Shown here one piece after another: positions 39,970-49,060 of a DNA stretch of 50,376 nucleotides. How positions within the stretch are numbered: the first letter of the stretch is position 1; every line of letters begins with the position of its first letter. The stretch spans positions 1-50,376 of the forward strand of contig JAFDYD010000057.1 in assembly GCA_018267615.1 (NCBI GenBank), given 5' to 3'. A program made the translations under genes and the position numbers. The notes beneath the pieces are model-generated. The model saw nothing but the letters and a program-made list of their open reading frames with translations, did not search any database and had not been told where the DNA came from. Source of the stretch: Bacteroidota bacterium (GTDB lineage Bacteria; Bacteroidota; Bacteroidia; Chitinophagales; Chitinophagaceae).

Positions 39970-40049
39970 ACGAGGGTGCTTTTTGCCCTCGTATTATGAA
40001 CGAGGGCAAAAAATCCGTATTTTCGCCCTCGTATTAAAAACGAGGGCGT
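39970..40049. repeat. Tandem alternating palindrome (CGAGGGC units)
   Basis: Five alternating arms ACGAGGG, CCCTCGT, ACGAGGGC, GCCCTCGT and ACGAGGGCG within 80 bp, able to form two adjacent hairpins or alternative pairings. Located immediately before the Fic gene (start 40077); the last arm is within 30 nt of the start codon and might affect its expression. Confidence 0.8.
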
Positions 40050-40076
40050 TTGTTACTCTCGAAGTAATTTTGATAT

Positions 40077-41177
40077 ATGAACTTCAACGCAGAAAAACCA
40101 TACAATAAGTTGCCACTGTTGCCACCCAAGGCAGACATTGAGAACAAAGCTATTTTAAAAAAAACAATAGCGGCGAGTCGTGCTTTATCCGAGTTGAAAG
40201 GCGCAATCACGAACTTGCCAAATCCAACTTTATTTGTTGATACTATAAACCTGCAGGAAGCGCAGGCTAGTTCTGCTATTGAAAATATTATCACTACACA
40301 AGACGAATTGTTCAAAGCAACAATTGTGGAAAAATATGACGGTAATCCTGATACGAAAGAAGTCATGCACTACAAAGAGGCGCTTTGGTTTGGGATTTCA
40401 AAACTCAATAAAAGACCTATTCTTTCCACCAATCTATTTATCGCTATTATGCAGATCATAAAGGAGAATCGGTCGGGGATTCGCAATTTGCCAGGCACAC
40501 AATTGAAAAACCCGGTCTCTGGCAAAATAGTTTATACACCACCACAAGGTGAATCAATAATAAGAACCAAATTAAAGAACCTGGAAGATTTTATTCATGC
40601 TGAAGATGGAATGGATCCATTGATAAAAATGGCAATCATTCATTATCAATTTGAAGCGATCCATCCATTCTTTGACGGGAATGGGCGTACCGGGCGAATT
40701 ATACTGTTGCTGTATTTAAAAATGACAGGGCTCATGGATTCACCGGCCCTTTATTTAAGTGATTATATAATCAGGCATAAAGATGAATATTACAAACATA
40801 TCCGACAAGTAACCGAAGAACGAAAATGGAAAGATTGGATTTTATATATGTTGGATATGATTGAAAAAACTGCCAACAAAGGATGTAGGCAAATTTCTGA
40901 GATTGACAAACTAATGGATCAAATGTCAAAAGAAATTCAGAAAATACTTCCAAAAATTTATTCCAGGGAATTGATGGAGGGACTTTTTAAATTGCCTTAT
41001 ACAAAACGATCGCATCTTGAAAAAGCAGGACTCGGTAATTTAAAAACTGTAGGTAATTATTTAAAGGAATTAGAACAAAAAGGTTTTTTAAAAAGCGAGC
41101 AAGTTGGAAAAGAAAAACTTTATCTGAACTACAGGCTGTTGAAAATACTCAATAAAAGTACTCCTGCTGTTAGATAA
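40077..41177 (+). CDS. fic: Fic-domain AMPylator with autoinhibitory motif
   Basis: 366 residues. An N-terminal helix contains the inhibitory motif SSAIEN (65-70, S-x-x-x-E-N), placing it in class II. The Fic core has IHPFFDGNGRTGRIILLLYL with catalytic His196. The C-terminal 80 residues form a winged-helix-like domain (SHLEKAGLGNLKTVGNYLKE) often seen in stand-alone Fic proteins. It transfers AMP to protein hydroxyl groups, held in check by the inhibitory Glu69. It has no antitoxin partner and interrupts a sugar locus, so it may be an insertion. Confidence 0.92.
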   Translation: MNFNAEKPYNKLPLLPPKADIENKAILKKTIAASRALSELKGAITNLPNPTLFVDTINLQEAQASSAIENIITTQDELFKATIVEKYDGNPDTKEVMHYKEALWFGISKLNKRPILSTNLFIAIMQIIKENRSGIRNLPGTQLKNPVSGKIVYTPPQGESIIRTKLKNLEDFIHAEDGMDPLIKMAIIHYQFEAIHPFFDGNGRTGRIILLLYLKMTGLMDSPALYLSDYIIRHKDEYYKHIRQVTEERKWKDWILYMLDMIEKTANKGCRQISEIDKLMDQMSKEIQKILPKIYSRELMEGLFKLPYTKRSHLEKAGLGNLKTVGNYLKELEQKGFLKSEQVGKEKLYLNYRLLKILNKSTPAVR

Positions 41178-41235
41178 ATGCATAAATTGTTGACTGGAGA
41201 TTTCATTAAAAAGAGTATTATCGCAACCATTTCGC

Positions 41236-42027
41236 ATGTCCAAACAATGGCTCCAAAATAAAAAAATCGTAATCATCGGCGGCACCAGCGGTCTTGGTTT
41301 ATCGGCTTCTCTTTCTTTCATTGAAGAAGGAGCGAAGATCGTTGCGCTTGGCAGGAATCCTGATCAGGAAAAGGAATTGAATAAACAATTTAATGATAAG
41401 GGAATTGTTATCATTGGCGATGCACGCGAAGAATCTAGTGCTGAAAAAGCTATTCAAGTTTGCATCGATCGTTTTGGCGGATTTGATGGATTATATCATG
41501 TGGCCGGAGGCAGCGGCCGTAAATTCGGAGATGCTCCTATGCATGAAATCACTGCAGACGGATGGAACCAAACCATTCAACTCAATCTTACAAGCATGAT
41601 GTTTTCGAATAGAGCTGCGTTGAAATATTTTATGGACAACAAACAATCGGGAGCTATATTGAACATGGGTTCTGTGCTTGGTTATTCACCTTCTCCGAAA
41701 TATTTTTCTACGCATGCATATGCCGCCTGTAAATCTGCTGTGATCGGCCTGAGCAAATCGCTTGCTTCTTATTATGCACAATATGATATCAGGGTAAATG
41801 TGATTGCCCCTGCGCTCGTGGAAACGCCCATGTCGAAACGCGCGACGGGCGATAAAGACATCATGCAGTTCGTTCATACCAAACAACCGTTGGATGGGGG
41901 AAGGATCGGTGTTCCTGAAGATGCAGACGGCGCTGCTGTTTTTTTATTATCGGATCATGCTAAATTTATCACCGGGCAAATTGTTGCTGTAGATGGTGGT
42001 TGGTCTGTAAGCGAGGGACAATATTAA
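41236..42027 (+). CDS. SDR-family oxidoreductase
   Basis: 263 residues. GGTSGLGLS (15-23), catalytic Ser146, Tyr162 and Lys166 (YAACK) with an unusual 16-residue Ser-Tyr spacing, and a C-terminal QIVAVDGGWSVS. The AGGSGRKFGDAP loop replaces NNAG. It is followed after 9 bp by a ROK kinase and further sugar genes, so it belongs to the operon 41236-45697. Confidence 0.9.
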   Translation: MSKQWLQNKKIVIIGGTSGLGLSASLSFIEEGAKIVALGRNPDQEKELNKQFNDKGIVIIGDAREESSAEKAIQVCIDRFGGFDGLYHVAGGSGRKFGDAPMHEITADGWNQTIQLNLTSMMFSNRAALKYFMDNKQSGAILNMGSVLGYSPSPKYFSTHAYAACKSAVIGLSKSLASYYAQYDIRVNVIAPALVETPMSKRATGDKDIMQFVHTKQPLDGGRIGVPEDADGAAVFLLSDHAKFITGQIVAVDGGWSVSEGQY

Positions 42028-42036
42028 ATTAGTAAC

Positions 42037-42927
42037 ATGTCAAAAGCAGTTATTGGAATCGATTTGGGTGGAACGAGGATCAAATCAATAGCATTGGATA
42101 AGCAGGGAAATATTCTTGAGCAATTATATGAACCCACGCATGATGGCGATGATGCTGTCTGGAAGCAAGCTACCGCCGCTTGTATCGAAAAACTAAAAGC
42201 AAAACTTGGTACAGACGATTTTGTAATTGGGATTTCAGCGCCTGGTCTTCCAAACGAAAAAAATTCTGCTATTGCGTATATGCCTGGCCGTTTGCAGGGA
42301 CTAGAAAATTTTGACTGGTCTTCTTTATTCAATCGAAAAACATGGGTATTGAACGACGCGGTAAGCGCGATGATGGCCGAGGCAAAATTGGGAGCAGCAA
42401 AAGATAAAAAGCATGCGGTGTTGATTACGTTGGGAACAGGTGTTGGCGGCGCCATTCTTATCGATGGTAAACCATACCAGGGAAGTTTTCAAAAAGCAGG
42501 CCATATCGGCCACATCACTTTGCATCATGAAGGAGAGCCCGATGTTACCGGTATGCCGGGAAGCCTGGAAGATGCAATCGGGAATTGCACCATTCAAAAA
42601 AGATCACACGGAAAATTTAAGGATACACATTCTTTGCTCGAAGCATATCGCAAAGGCGATCATTTTGCACGTACTGTGTGGCTTACATCAGTTCGAAAAT
42701 TGGCCGTCGGAATAGCTTGCGTTACGAATGTATTGTCGCCGGAAATTGTTATTCTTGCCGGTGGTATCACCGAAGCAGGTGAGGATTTATTTGAACCGTT
42801 GGATCATTTTATGGCGCTTTACGAATGGCGCGCGGGCGGTAATAAAACAGCAATCATCAAATCACAATTCGGAGATATGGCCGGAGCAATAGGTGCAGCC
42901 TGTTTTGCTTTGACACAAGATAAATGA
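42037..42927 (+). CDS. ROK-family sugar kinase
   Basis: 296 residues. MSKAVIGIDLGGTRIKSIAL is the phosphate-1 motif, TLGTGVGGAILIDG (about 130) phosphate-2, and GHIGHITLHHEG the ROK signature lacking the Cys cluster. The adenosine motif AGGITEAGEDLFEP is near residue 240. ROK kinases phosphorylate glucose, mannose, allose or GlcNAc-type sugars with ATP. Overlaps the upstream end of the false extension of the SIS frame. Substrate unknown. Confidence 0.92.
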   Translation: MSKAVIGIDLGGTRIKSIALDKQGNILEQLYEPTHDGDDAVWKQATAACIEKLKAKLGTDDFVIGISAPGLPNEKNSAIAYMPGRLQGLENFDWSSLFNRKTWVLNDAVSAMMAEAKLGAAKDKKHAVLITLGTGVGGAILIDGKPYQGSFQKAGHIGHITLHHEGEPDVTGMPGSLEDAIGNCTIQKRSHGKFKDTHSLLEAYRKGDHFARTVWLTSVRKLAVGIACVTNVLSPEIVILAGGITEAGEDLFEPLDHFMALYEWRAGGNKTAIIKSQFGDMAGAIGAACFALTQDK

Positions 42928-42933
42928 TGGAAA

Positions 42934-43011
42934 ATTTGCGATTTAGAGATTTTGTGATTTCTTCAATCGCAAAATCTCTAAATCGCAAAATCTCTAAATC
43001 AAAAAAACTAT
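42934..43011. repeat. Inverted repeat, family E
   Basis: TTTGCGATTTAGAGATTTTG pairs with CAAAATCTCTAAATCGCAAA, with a further half unit AATCTCTAAATC behind it. A related copy is at 45,709. It lies between ROK and SIS genes and is translated if the upstream start of the SIS frame is used, which I reject. Confidence 0.85.
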
Positions 43012-43019
43012 TTTTAATC

Positions 43020-43799
43020 ATGAACGTGATCAAATCTTATGTTGACAAATGCCGCATGATTGCCGACAAAGTGGAGGCGCAGCAAGATAAAATTGCCACT
43101 GCAGCAAAATGGTTTGCGGAAAGCATCCTTGTAGGAAGAGTGGTGCATGTGTTTGGCACCGGGCATAGTCGCATTATGGTGGAAGAGATGTGGCCGCGTT
43201 ACGGATCTTTTCCCGGCTTCAACCCGATCGTGGAGTTGTCGCTCACATATCATAATAATGTAGTTGGAGCTAACGGTCAGCGACAAGCGATGTTTTTGGA
43301 AAATGTGCCCGGGCTCGCAGATCGCATCCTTCGCAATTTCGGATTAGATAAAAAAGATACGGCGCTTGTGATTTCTTCCAGCGGCTGCAACCTGGTGCCG
43401 ATTGAAATGGCTGAGCAATTCCAAAAAAGAGGAATCAAGGTAGTCGTACTTGTTTCAAAGGATCATCTTGAAAAATCTACGAGTAAAAGAGCTGATGAAA
43501 AAAAATTGGTTGATTTTGCCGATCTTGTTTTAGATACAGGCGCGCCTGTGGGTGATTCAATGATATATATTGATGGATTGGAATCGCCGGTATCTCCGGG
43601 TTCCACCGTTGGAGGAGCGATGGTAGTAAACTGTGTGAAGGCAGAAGTTGCGCGCATACTCACGGAAGCGGGCCAGCCACCGAAGGCGCTGGTCGCAACG
43701 AATATTGTTGGTGCAGCAAGAGCCTCTGCAATTTTTGAATCTGCCTATGATGAACATGCGCATCGTATGGCGGAATTGTATCGCACGGCAGGAAATTAA
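43020..43799 (+). CDS. SIS-domain sugar isomerase-like protein
   Basis: 259 residues from MNVIKSYVDKCRMIADKVEA; the frame extends 32 codons upstream to 42924 but that part lies in the palindrome. The SIS phosphosugar-binding pattern is seen in VVHVFGTGHSRIMVEEMWPR and TALVISSSGCNLVPIEMAEQ (SSSG motif). It resembles the UPF0309 / SIS group of sugar isomerase-domain proteins. It likely handles an amino-sugar or sugar phosphate produced by the neighbouring ROK kinase. Confidence 0.9.
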   Translation: MNVIKSYVDKCRMIADKVEAQQDKIATAAKWFAESILVGRVVHVFGTGHSRIMVEEMWPRYGSFPGFNPIVELSLTYHNNVVGANGQRQAMFLENVPGLADRILRNFGLDKKDTALVISSSGCNLVPIEMAEQFQKRGIKVVVLVSKDHLEKSTSKRADEKKLVDFADLVLDTGAPVGDSMIYIDGLESPVSPGSTVGGAMVVNCVKAEVARILTEAGQPPKALVATNIVGAARASAIFESAYDEHAHRMAELYRTAGN

Positions 43800-43822
43800 T
43801 TTCAAATCATTATCAATAAAAA

Positions 43823-44851
43823 ATGAAACAACAACCCATTCGCACTACTGTAATCGGAAGCTATCCATTTCCCGGATGGCTTGAATTTGCTGTTCGTCAT
43901 CTCTCGCAATTTGGTGCGGCCGACATTGAGGAAATGATTGAAGATGCGGTGATCGCCGCTGTGCACGACCAGGTGGCAGCAGGATTAGATGTGATCACCG
44001 ACGGAGAACAAACACGTCTCGATTTCAATCTTTCTTTTTACGGTTATATCCACGGTATACAAAATAATGAAACGGAAACAAGAAAATTTGGTCCGCCTGC
44101 ACATGATCAACGCGGTAAAAATGATATTGTTGGTGAATTGAAAGCGCCCAGAGGATTGGGTGTTGTGAAAGAATATCTTCGATTAAAAAAATTGGCGCCA
44201 AAAGGTCCAACGCTGAAAGCAAGTATTCCTGGTCCTTATACTTTGAGCGGAAGATTGCTTCCAAATGAAAAATATAAAGATCGGTATGCAATCACAGAAG
44301 CATTGCTCCCGATTATCAGTAAGGAATTGGAAGACCTGGTGGCAGCAGGATGTGAAGAGATCACCGTTGATGAACCATCGATGAGTTGCTACGCATATAA
44401 AGAGGACACAAAAAGATTTGTAGACATTTTCAATCGCACCATAAAAGCTGTTGTAGGAAAATGCAGGCTCTCCACGCACATGTGTTTTGGAAATTTTAAA
44501 GGCAGGCCAGTCGGTTATCGAAGCATCAAACCAATGCTGCCTGATTTTCTCAACCTCGACGTGAATGAAATTCATATCGAAATGGCGAATAGGGAATTTG
44601 CAGAAATTGAATTGTTGAAACCTTTCGCAGAAAAAATGGATGTCGCTGTCGGTGTCATCGACGTAAAAAATTATTATATCGAAACGCCCGAAGATGTTGC
44701 CACACGAATTAAGAATTGTCTCAAGTATGTGCCCGCAGAAAAATTATCCGTAGCGCCAGATTGCGGATTAAGCCAGACTGCTCGTTGGGCATCGAGACAA
44801 AAATTGATCAATATGGTTAAAGGCGCCGAGATTGCAAGAAAACAATTATAA
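43823..44851 (+). CDS. Cobalamin-independent methionine synthase (MetE C-terminal)-like protein
   Basis: 342 residues corresponding only to the catalytic C-terminal half of MetE. Zinc ligands are conserved: STHMCFGNF (His and Cys), IHIEMANRE (Glu) and PDCGLSQTAR (Cys). GLDVITDGEQTRLDF at about residue 54 is the family start. Such short MetE-like proteins transfer methyl groups from diverse donors. Its role among sugar genes is unclear; 4 bp separate it from the next gene. Confidence 0.9.
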   Translation: MKQQPIRTTVIGSYPFPGWLEFAVRHLSQFGAADIEEMIEDAVIAAVHDQVAAGLDVITDGEQTRLDFNLSFYGYIHGIQNNETETRKFGPPAHDQRGKNDIVGELKAPRGLGVVKEYLRLKKLAPKGPTLKASIPGPYTLSGRLLPNEKYKDRYAITEALLPIISKELEDLVAAGCEEITVDEPSMSCYAYKEDTKRFVDIFNRTIKAVVGKCRLSTHMCFGNFKGRPVGYRSIKPMLPDFLNLDVNEIHIEMANREFAEIELLKPFAEKMDVAVGVIDVKNYYIETPEDVATRIKNCLKYVPAEKLSVAPDCGLSQTARWASRQKLINMVKGAEIARKQL

Positions 44852-44854
44852 AGA

Positions 44855-45697
44855 ATGTCACTCAAGCCTGCCAGGATAAAAGACGAAAATCTTCTTGCCG
44901 AAGTAGAACAATACATGCATGATGAAAATAAATTTCATCTGTGGTGGTTGGGACAAAGCGGGTACCTCTTATTGTGGAAGGGACAGAAAATTTTAATCGA
45001 CCCATATCTTTCCGATTCACTCACAAAAAAATATGCCGATACAAAAAAACCGCATATACGTATCAGTGAGCGCGTGATCGATCCTTCTTTGCTGAAAAAT
45101 ATTTCAATCGTTACATCGAGTCACAATCACACCGATCATCTCGATAAGGAAACATTGGTTCCTATACTAAAAAATAATCCCGGTATTTTATTTATTATCC
45201 CCGAAGCAAATCGGGATTTTGTTTGTGATCGTGTAGAGATGCAAAAAGAATTTCCGGTTGGATTAACCGATGGACAAACCATTACCTCTGGTGAATTTTC
45301 TTTTCATGGAATTCCTGCAAAACACAATGAGATCGAAAGAGACGAACATGGGAATTCTAAATTCATGGGATATGTTATCCGTTTTGGTCCCTGGAGTATT
45401 TATCATAGCGGTGATACATTATGGTTTGAAGGAATGGAAAAATTATTAGAACCTTTTCATGTTGATGTTGCGATCTTGCCAATCAATGGCAATGATCCAT
45501 CACGAGGCGTTGCCGGAAATTTAGATGCAAGGGAAGCTGCCGAATTAGGAAAAGCAATTGGTGCGGGAAGAGTGATTCCATGTCATTACGATATGTTTAC
45601 GTTCAATACTGCAGATCCGAAAGATTTTCAAGAGGAAGCGAAAAAAATTGGACAGGCTTATGAGATATTAGAACTCGGCGGGCATTACAGCAGCTAG
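44855..45697 (+). CDS. UlaG-like MBL-fold metallo-hydrolase
   Basis: 280 residues. HLWWLGQSGYLLLWKGQKIL-type N-terminus (here WWLGQSGYLLLWKGQKI), DPYLSDSLTKK, then SSHNHTDHLDK with the HxHxDH zinc motif, IYHSGDTLWFEG (His/Asp) and VIPCHYDMFTFN. This layout matches L-ascorbate-6-phosphate lactonase UlaG and related sugar lactonases. It may open a sugar lactone in this pathway. Starts 4 bp after the MetE-like gene, last gene of the operon. Confidence 0.92.
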   Translation: MSLKPARIKDENLLAEVEQYMHDENKFHLWWLGQSGYLLLWKGQKILIDPYLSDSLTKKYADTKKPHIRISERVIDPSLLKNISIVTSSHNHTDHLDKETLVPILKNNPGILFIIPEANRDFVCDRVEMQKEFPVGLTDGQTITSGEFSFHGIPAKHNEIERDEHGNSKFMGYVIRFGPWSIYHSGDTLWFEGMEKLLEPFHVDVAILPINGNDPSRGVAGNLDAREAAELGKAIGAGRVIPCHYDMFTFNTADPKDFQEEAKKIGQAYEILELGGHYSS

Positions 45698-45708
45698 TTG
45701 TTAGCTGG

Positions 45709-45787
45709 ATTTTTTGATATTGAAATTTGGGGATTTTGTGATTTCTTACAAATCGTAAAATCCCCAAATCTCAGTATCAAAAAATTA
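45709..45787. repeat. Inverted repeat, family E
   Basis: TTTTTTGATATTGAAATTTG and GGGGATTTTGTGATTTCTTA pair with the right arm AAATCGTAAAATCCCCAAAT and TCAGTATCAAAAAA. The inner stem resembles the 42,934 copy. Follows the UlaG-like stop by 12 nt, likely the operon terminator. Confidence 0.82.
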
Positions 45788-45897
45788 CAAAAGAAACCTT
45801 GTGCAATTTTTTCATCTTATTAGCATCATTCAAGAATAATCAATAGCTTTAAAGTTCCTTACAACACCTGCCGCACTCAAAATTATCAAGCTGACTT

Positions 45898-47118
45898 ATG
45901 GCAAGGATCGGGCTGCTCGTCATTCTCTCCGTTATTTTATTTTCCTGCGCGAAAACAGGTAATAGGCCAGGTGCAATATTACCCACGCCTCCAACACCTA
46001 CGATTAGTAATTTTAGTCCGGATACCGGAAACGTTGGTACCAAAGTGGTCATTACCGGATATAATTTCAGTCCCGACGCCTCCGGCAATCTAGTACGCGT
46101 TAACGGAGTAATTGCCACCGTCGATTCTTCTACAAAAAATACTTTATTCGTGACAGTTCCTGAAACTGCAACGAGTGGTCGCATATCCGTAACCGTTAAA
46201 GGAAAATCATTCACCAGTATCCAGACATTTGTGGTATTGAGAGGATCGTGGGTGCAAAAGGCAGATTTCGGTGGCAGCGCCCGGGGAAAAGCCGTTGGTT
46301 TTTCCATTGGCGGAAAAGCGTATATACTTAACGGTTATTCTTCTTCGGGATGGGAATCTGACTTTTGGGAATATGATAGTACAACAAACCTATGGACTAA
46401 AAAAGCTGACTTCGCCGGCTTGGGCAGAGAGCGATGTGTTGCTTTTGCAATCGGCAATAAAGGATATGTTGGATTGGGTTATAATGATGCAACTGGCGAA
46501 CACAAAGATTTGTGGGAATACGATCCCGCATTGGATCACTGGACACGAAAAGCAGATTTACCTGGCGATGCGCGTGAAGCGGCCATCGCGTTTGGATTCG
46601 ATGATAAGGGATATGTTGGATTGGGCGTGAGTAAAACCATCGATTCTAATTATAAAGATGTCTGGAAATATGAACCGGCAACGAATCAATGGACACGCAT
46701 GAATGATTTTCCGGGATCAGCATCATGGCTGGCTTCTACAACTTCCATCGATACACTCGGATATGTTTTATTTGGTGGAACGGATCCGTCTCATGCTGGT
46801 AAACAATTCTGGCAATACAATTCACTCTCCGATCAATGGACGCCATTGGAAGATTTTCCCGGGGGCCCAAGAGTTGGAGGAACAATATTTCCGATCAACA
46901 AAAAATTATATGCCGGACTCGGTTCTGATCTTGTCAATCGTTATGGCGATATGTGGGAATTCAATCCCGGTAATTTAAGTTGGGAACGACGGGCCAATTT
47001 CCCTGATTCGGCAAGATCGGATCTTATCGGATTTGCAATCGGCAACAATGGCTATGTTGGCACCGGCTACTCTAATACAGGTGCATCATCAAAAGATTTC
47101 TGGCAATTTATTCCGTGA
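45898..47118 (+). CDS. Kelch-repeat lipoprotein with N-terminal TIG domain
   Basis: 406 residues. A lipobox ILFSCAK is at about residues 14-20 (Cys18), so it is a lipoprotein. A TIG/IPT domain (PTPPTPTISNFSPDTGNVGT, VVITGYNFS, about 30-110) is followed by six kelch-like repeats marked by SFWEYDSTTNLWTKKADFAG-type units (DFWEYDSTTNLWTKKADF, DLWEYDPALDHWTRKADLPG, DVWKYEPATNQWTRMNDFPG and so on). It probably is surface or periplasmic and binds carbohydrate or protein. Monocistronic. Confidence 0.92.
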   Translation: MARIGLLVILSVILFSCAKTGNRPGAILPTPPTPTISNFSPDTGNVGTKVVITGYNFSPDASGNLVRVNGVIATVDSSTKNTLFVTVPETATSGRISVTVKGKSFTSIQTFVVLRGSWVQKADFGGSARGKAVGFSIGGKAYILNGYSSSGWESDFWEYDSTTNLWTKKADFAGLGRERCVAFAIGNKGYVGLGYNDATGEHKDLWEYDPALDHWTRKADLPGDAREAAIAFGFDDKGYVGLGVSKTIDSNYKDVWKYEPATNQWTRMNDFPGSASWLASTTSIDTLGYVLFGGTDPSHAGKQFWQYNSLSDQWTPLEDFPGGPRVGGTIFPINKKLYAGLGSDLVNRYGDMWEFNPGNLSWERRANFPDSARSDLIGFAIGNNGYVGTGYSNTGASSKDFWQFIP

Positions 47119-47302
47119 TCGAAATCAGAGCGAGCAAAAGTGAGAGTGAACTCGGATGGTGAGCGAAGTCGAGCCACGCCTCACCAGCCAAAAAAATTTC
47201 ATCGCAACCTTACACCATTTCGTCGCAACATTTTCAAAATCCCGTTCAACCAAAATATATTTAAGAGCTAATAATGCCTTAATTTACCAAAAACTTTGCT
47301 GT

Positions 47303-48868
47303 ATGGATATCAAGAGAAAACTTCCGATTCCAATTTTCGCATTGTCGCTGATTGTAATTTTTGCTGCGTTCAGTTCGATCAAAAACACAGCTCCCGCACT
47401 TGACAAAATAAAAGTAGAAGGCGGTGATATTTCGGGCACGGTTAATTCTTCCGGTGACGTTCATATTTTCAAAAATATTCCATTTGCTGCGCCGCCTGTT
47501 GGCGCCCTTCGCTGGAAAGCGCCACAGCCTGTTATTCCATGGACCGGCACAAAAATCTGTGACAAATTCGGTGCAAGTCCGATGCAAGCTAGTCCGGCTC
47601 CATTTAGTATGTGGACAGAAGAATTTTTAATACCAAAAGAACCCATCAGTGAAGATTGTCTGAACCTGAATGTGTGGACGGGTGCATCATCTGCGAAAGA
47701 GAAAAGACCTGTGTTAGTATGGATTTATGGTGGCGGATTTTCGAGCGGTGGAAGTGCGTGCCCGATTTACGATGGCGAAGCGATGGCAAAAAAAGGAATT
47801 GTATTTGTAAGCGTTAACTACCGGGTAGGCGTATTCGGATTTTTTGCGCATCCGGAGTTGACAAAAGAATCTGGTGTAAATGCTTCGGGTAATTATGGAT
47901 TGATGGATCAGATCGCAGGTTTGAAATGGGTTCAAAAAAATATCAGCGCTTTTGGTGGAGATCCTGCAAATGTTACGATCGCGGGACAGTCTGCCGGTTC
48001 AATGAGCGTGAATTGCCTGGTTGCATCGCCACTTGCAAAAAATTTATTTACAAAAGCTATTGGTGAAAGTGGCGCCAGTTTTTCCAATAATAATTTGTCG
48101 CTGCAAAAAGCAGAAGAAGCAGGACAGAAAGCAATGCAATCACTCAATGCATCTTCTGTAGCAGATCTTCGTAAAATTCCTGCAGATGAATTGTTGAAAA
48201 AAATGCAAGCTTCACGCGGACCGATCATCGATGGATATGTTTTACCAGATGCAATCGTAAATATTTTTACCCAGGGAAAAGAAAATAAGGTGAGCCTGAT
48301 AACAGGATGGAACCAAGACGAGGGATTTTTGTTCGGACCAGTGAAGAATGCCGCTGATTTTACAAAGGAAGCCAATGAAAAGTACGGCGCAGACGCAGCG
48401 ACTTTTCTAAAATATTATCCTGCGAATACAGATGCAGAAGCTGCAGCTTCGCAACTAAATGTTTCCCGCGACCAGATTTTTGGCGCACAGAATTATACCT
48501 GGGCAAATATTCAAAGCGCACAAGGAACTAACGTATATGTATACCGCTTTACACGCAAGCCACCGGCTACCGGCGAGTATGTGAAATACGGAGCGTTTCA
48601 TACAGGAGAAGTTCCTTATGCATACGACAACCTGCAATTTGTAAATCGCCCATGGGAACCGGTGGATCATGAGCTCGCAACAATTATGTCATCTTATTTT
48701 GCAAATTTTGCGAAGACCGGAAATCCAAATGGAAAAAATTTGCCGGTATGGGAAGCATATAAAAATCCTGATAAAAAAGTGATGATCCTCAGTGAAAAAC
48801 CTGAGTCAAAAACAATTCCTGACAAAGACATGCTGGATTTTTTATTTAGGAAGATGTCGGGGAAATAA
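47303..48868 (+). CDS. Exported type-B carboxylesterase
   Basis: 521 residues from MDIKRKLPIPIFALSLIVIF, a signal peptide; the frame is open to 47156 but upstream codons lack any family match. FKNIPFAAPPVGALRWKAPQ is the family start, EDCLNLNVW the conserved block, VWIYGGGFSSGG the oxyanion region, ITIAGQSAGSMSV the nucleophile Ser elbow, GWNQDEG the Glu and YGAFHTGEVPYAY the His. It cleaves carboxyl esters outside the inner membrane. Substrate unknown. Alone. Confidence 0.93.
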   Translation: MDIKRKLPIPIFALSLIVIFAAFSSIKNTAPALDKIKVEGGDISGTVNSSGDVHIFKNIPFAAPPVGALRWKAPQPVIPWTGTKICDKFGASPMQASPAPFSMWTEEFLIPKEPISEDCLNLNVWTGASSAKEKRPVLVWIYGGGFSSGGSACPIYDGEAMAKKGIVFVSVNYRVGVFGFFAHPELTKESGVNASGNYGLMDQIAGLKWVQKNISAFGGDPANVTIAGQSAGSMSVNCLVASPLAKNLFTKAIGESGASFSNNNLSLQKAEEAGQKAMQSLNASSVADLRKIPADELLKKMQASRGPIIDGYVLPDAIVNIFTQGKENKVSLITGWNQDEGFLFGPVKNAADFTKEANEKYGADAATFLKYYPANTDAEAAASQLNVSRDQIFGAQNYTWANIQSAQGTNVYVYRFTRKPPATGEYVKYGAFHTGEVPYAYDNLQFVNRPWEPVDHELATIMSSYFANFAKTGNPNGKNLPVWEAYKNPDKKVMILSEKPESKTIPDKDMLDFLFRKMSGK

Positions 48869-48898
48869 ACAACTATTTGTCACTGTAAGTTTCGAATG

Positions 48899-48974
48899 GC
48901 GATTTTTCTTTGCGATTTTGCGTCTTTGCGTGAAATATTTCTCGCAAAGACGCAAAATCGCAAAGAAAAATCGT
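48899..48974. repeat. Inverted repeat, family F
   Basis: GCGATTTTTCTTTGCGATTT pairs with AAATCGCAAAGAAAAATCGT; inner arms GCGTCTTTGCG and CGCAAAGACGC are perfect. Loop about 11 nt. After the esterase stop by about 30 nt. Confidence 0.9.
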
Positions 48975-49060
48975 CGTTTGTGCATTTTCCATAACTTCAT
49001 ACCAATAGAATTACCTAGAAAAAATAACTCAAAAGGTTTACCCATAAAACATCTTGTCAA

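Noticed and set aside
42924..43019. Upstream extension of the SIS gene overlapping the ROK stop
   Set aside because: The extension is translated palindrome sequence with no family similarity; the ATG at 43020 matches the family start.
47156..47302. 49-codon N-terminal extension of the carboxylesterase
   Set aside because: It would bury the signal peptide inside the protein; the ATG at 47303 gives a normal export signal.
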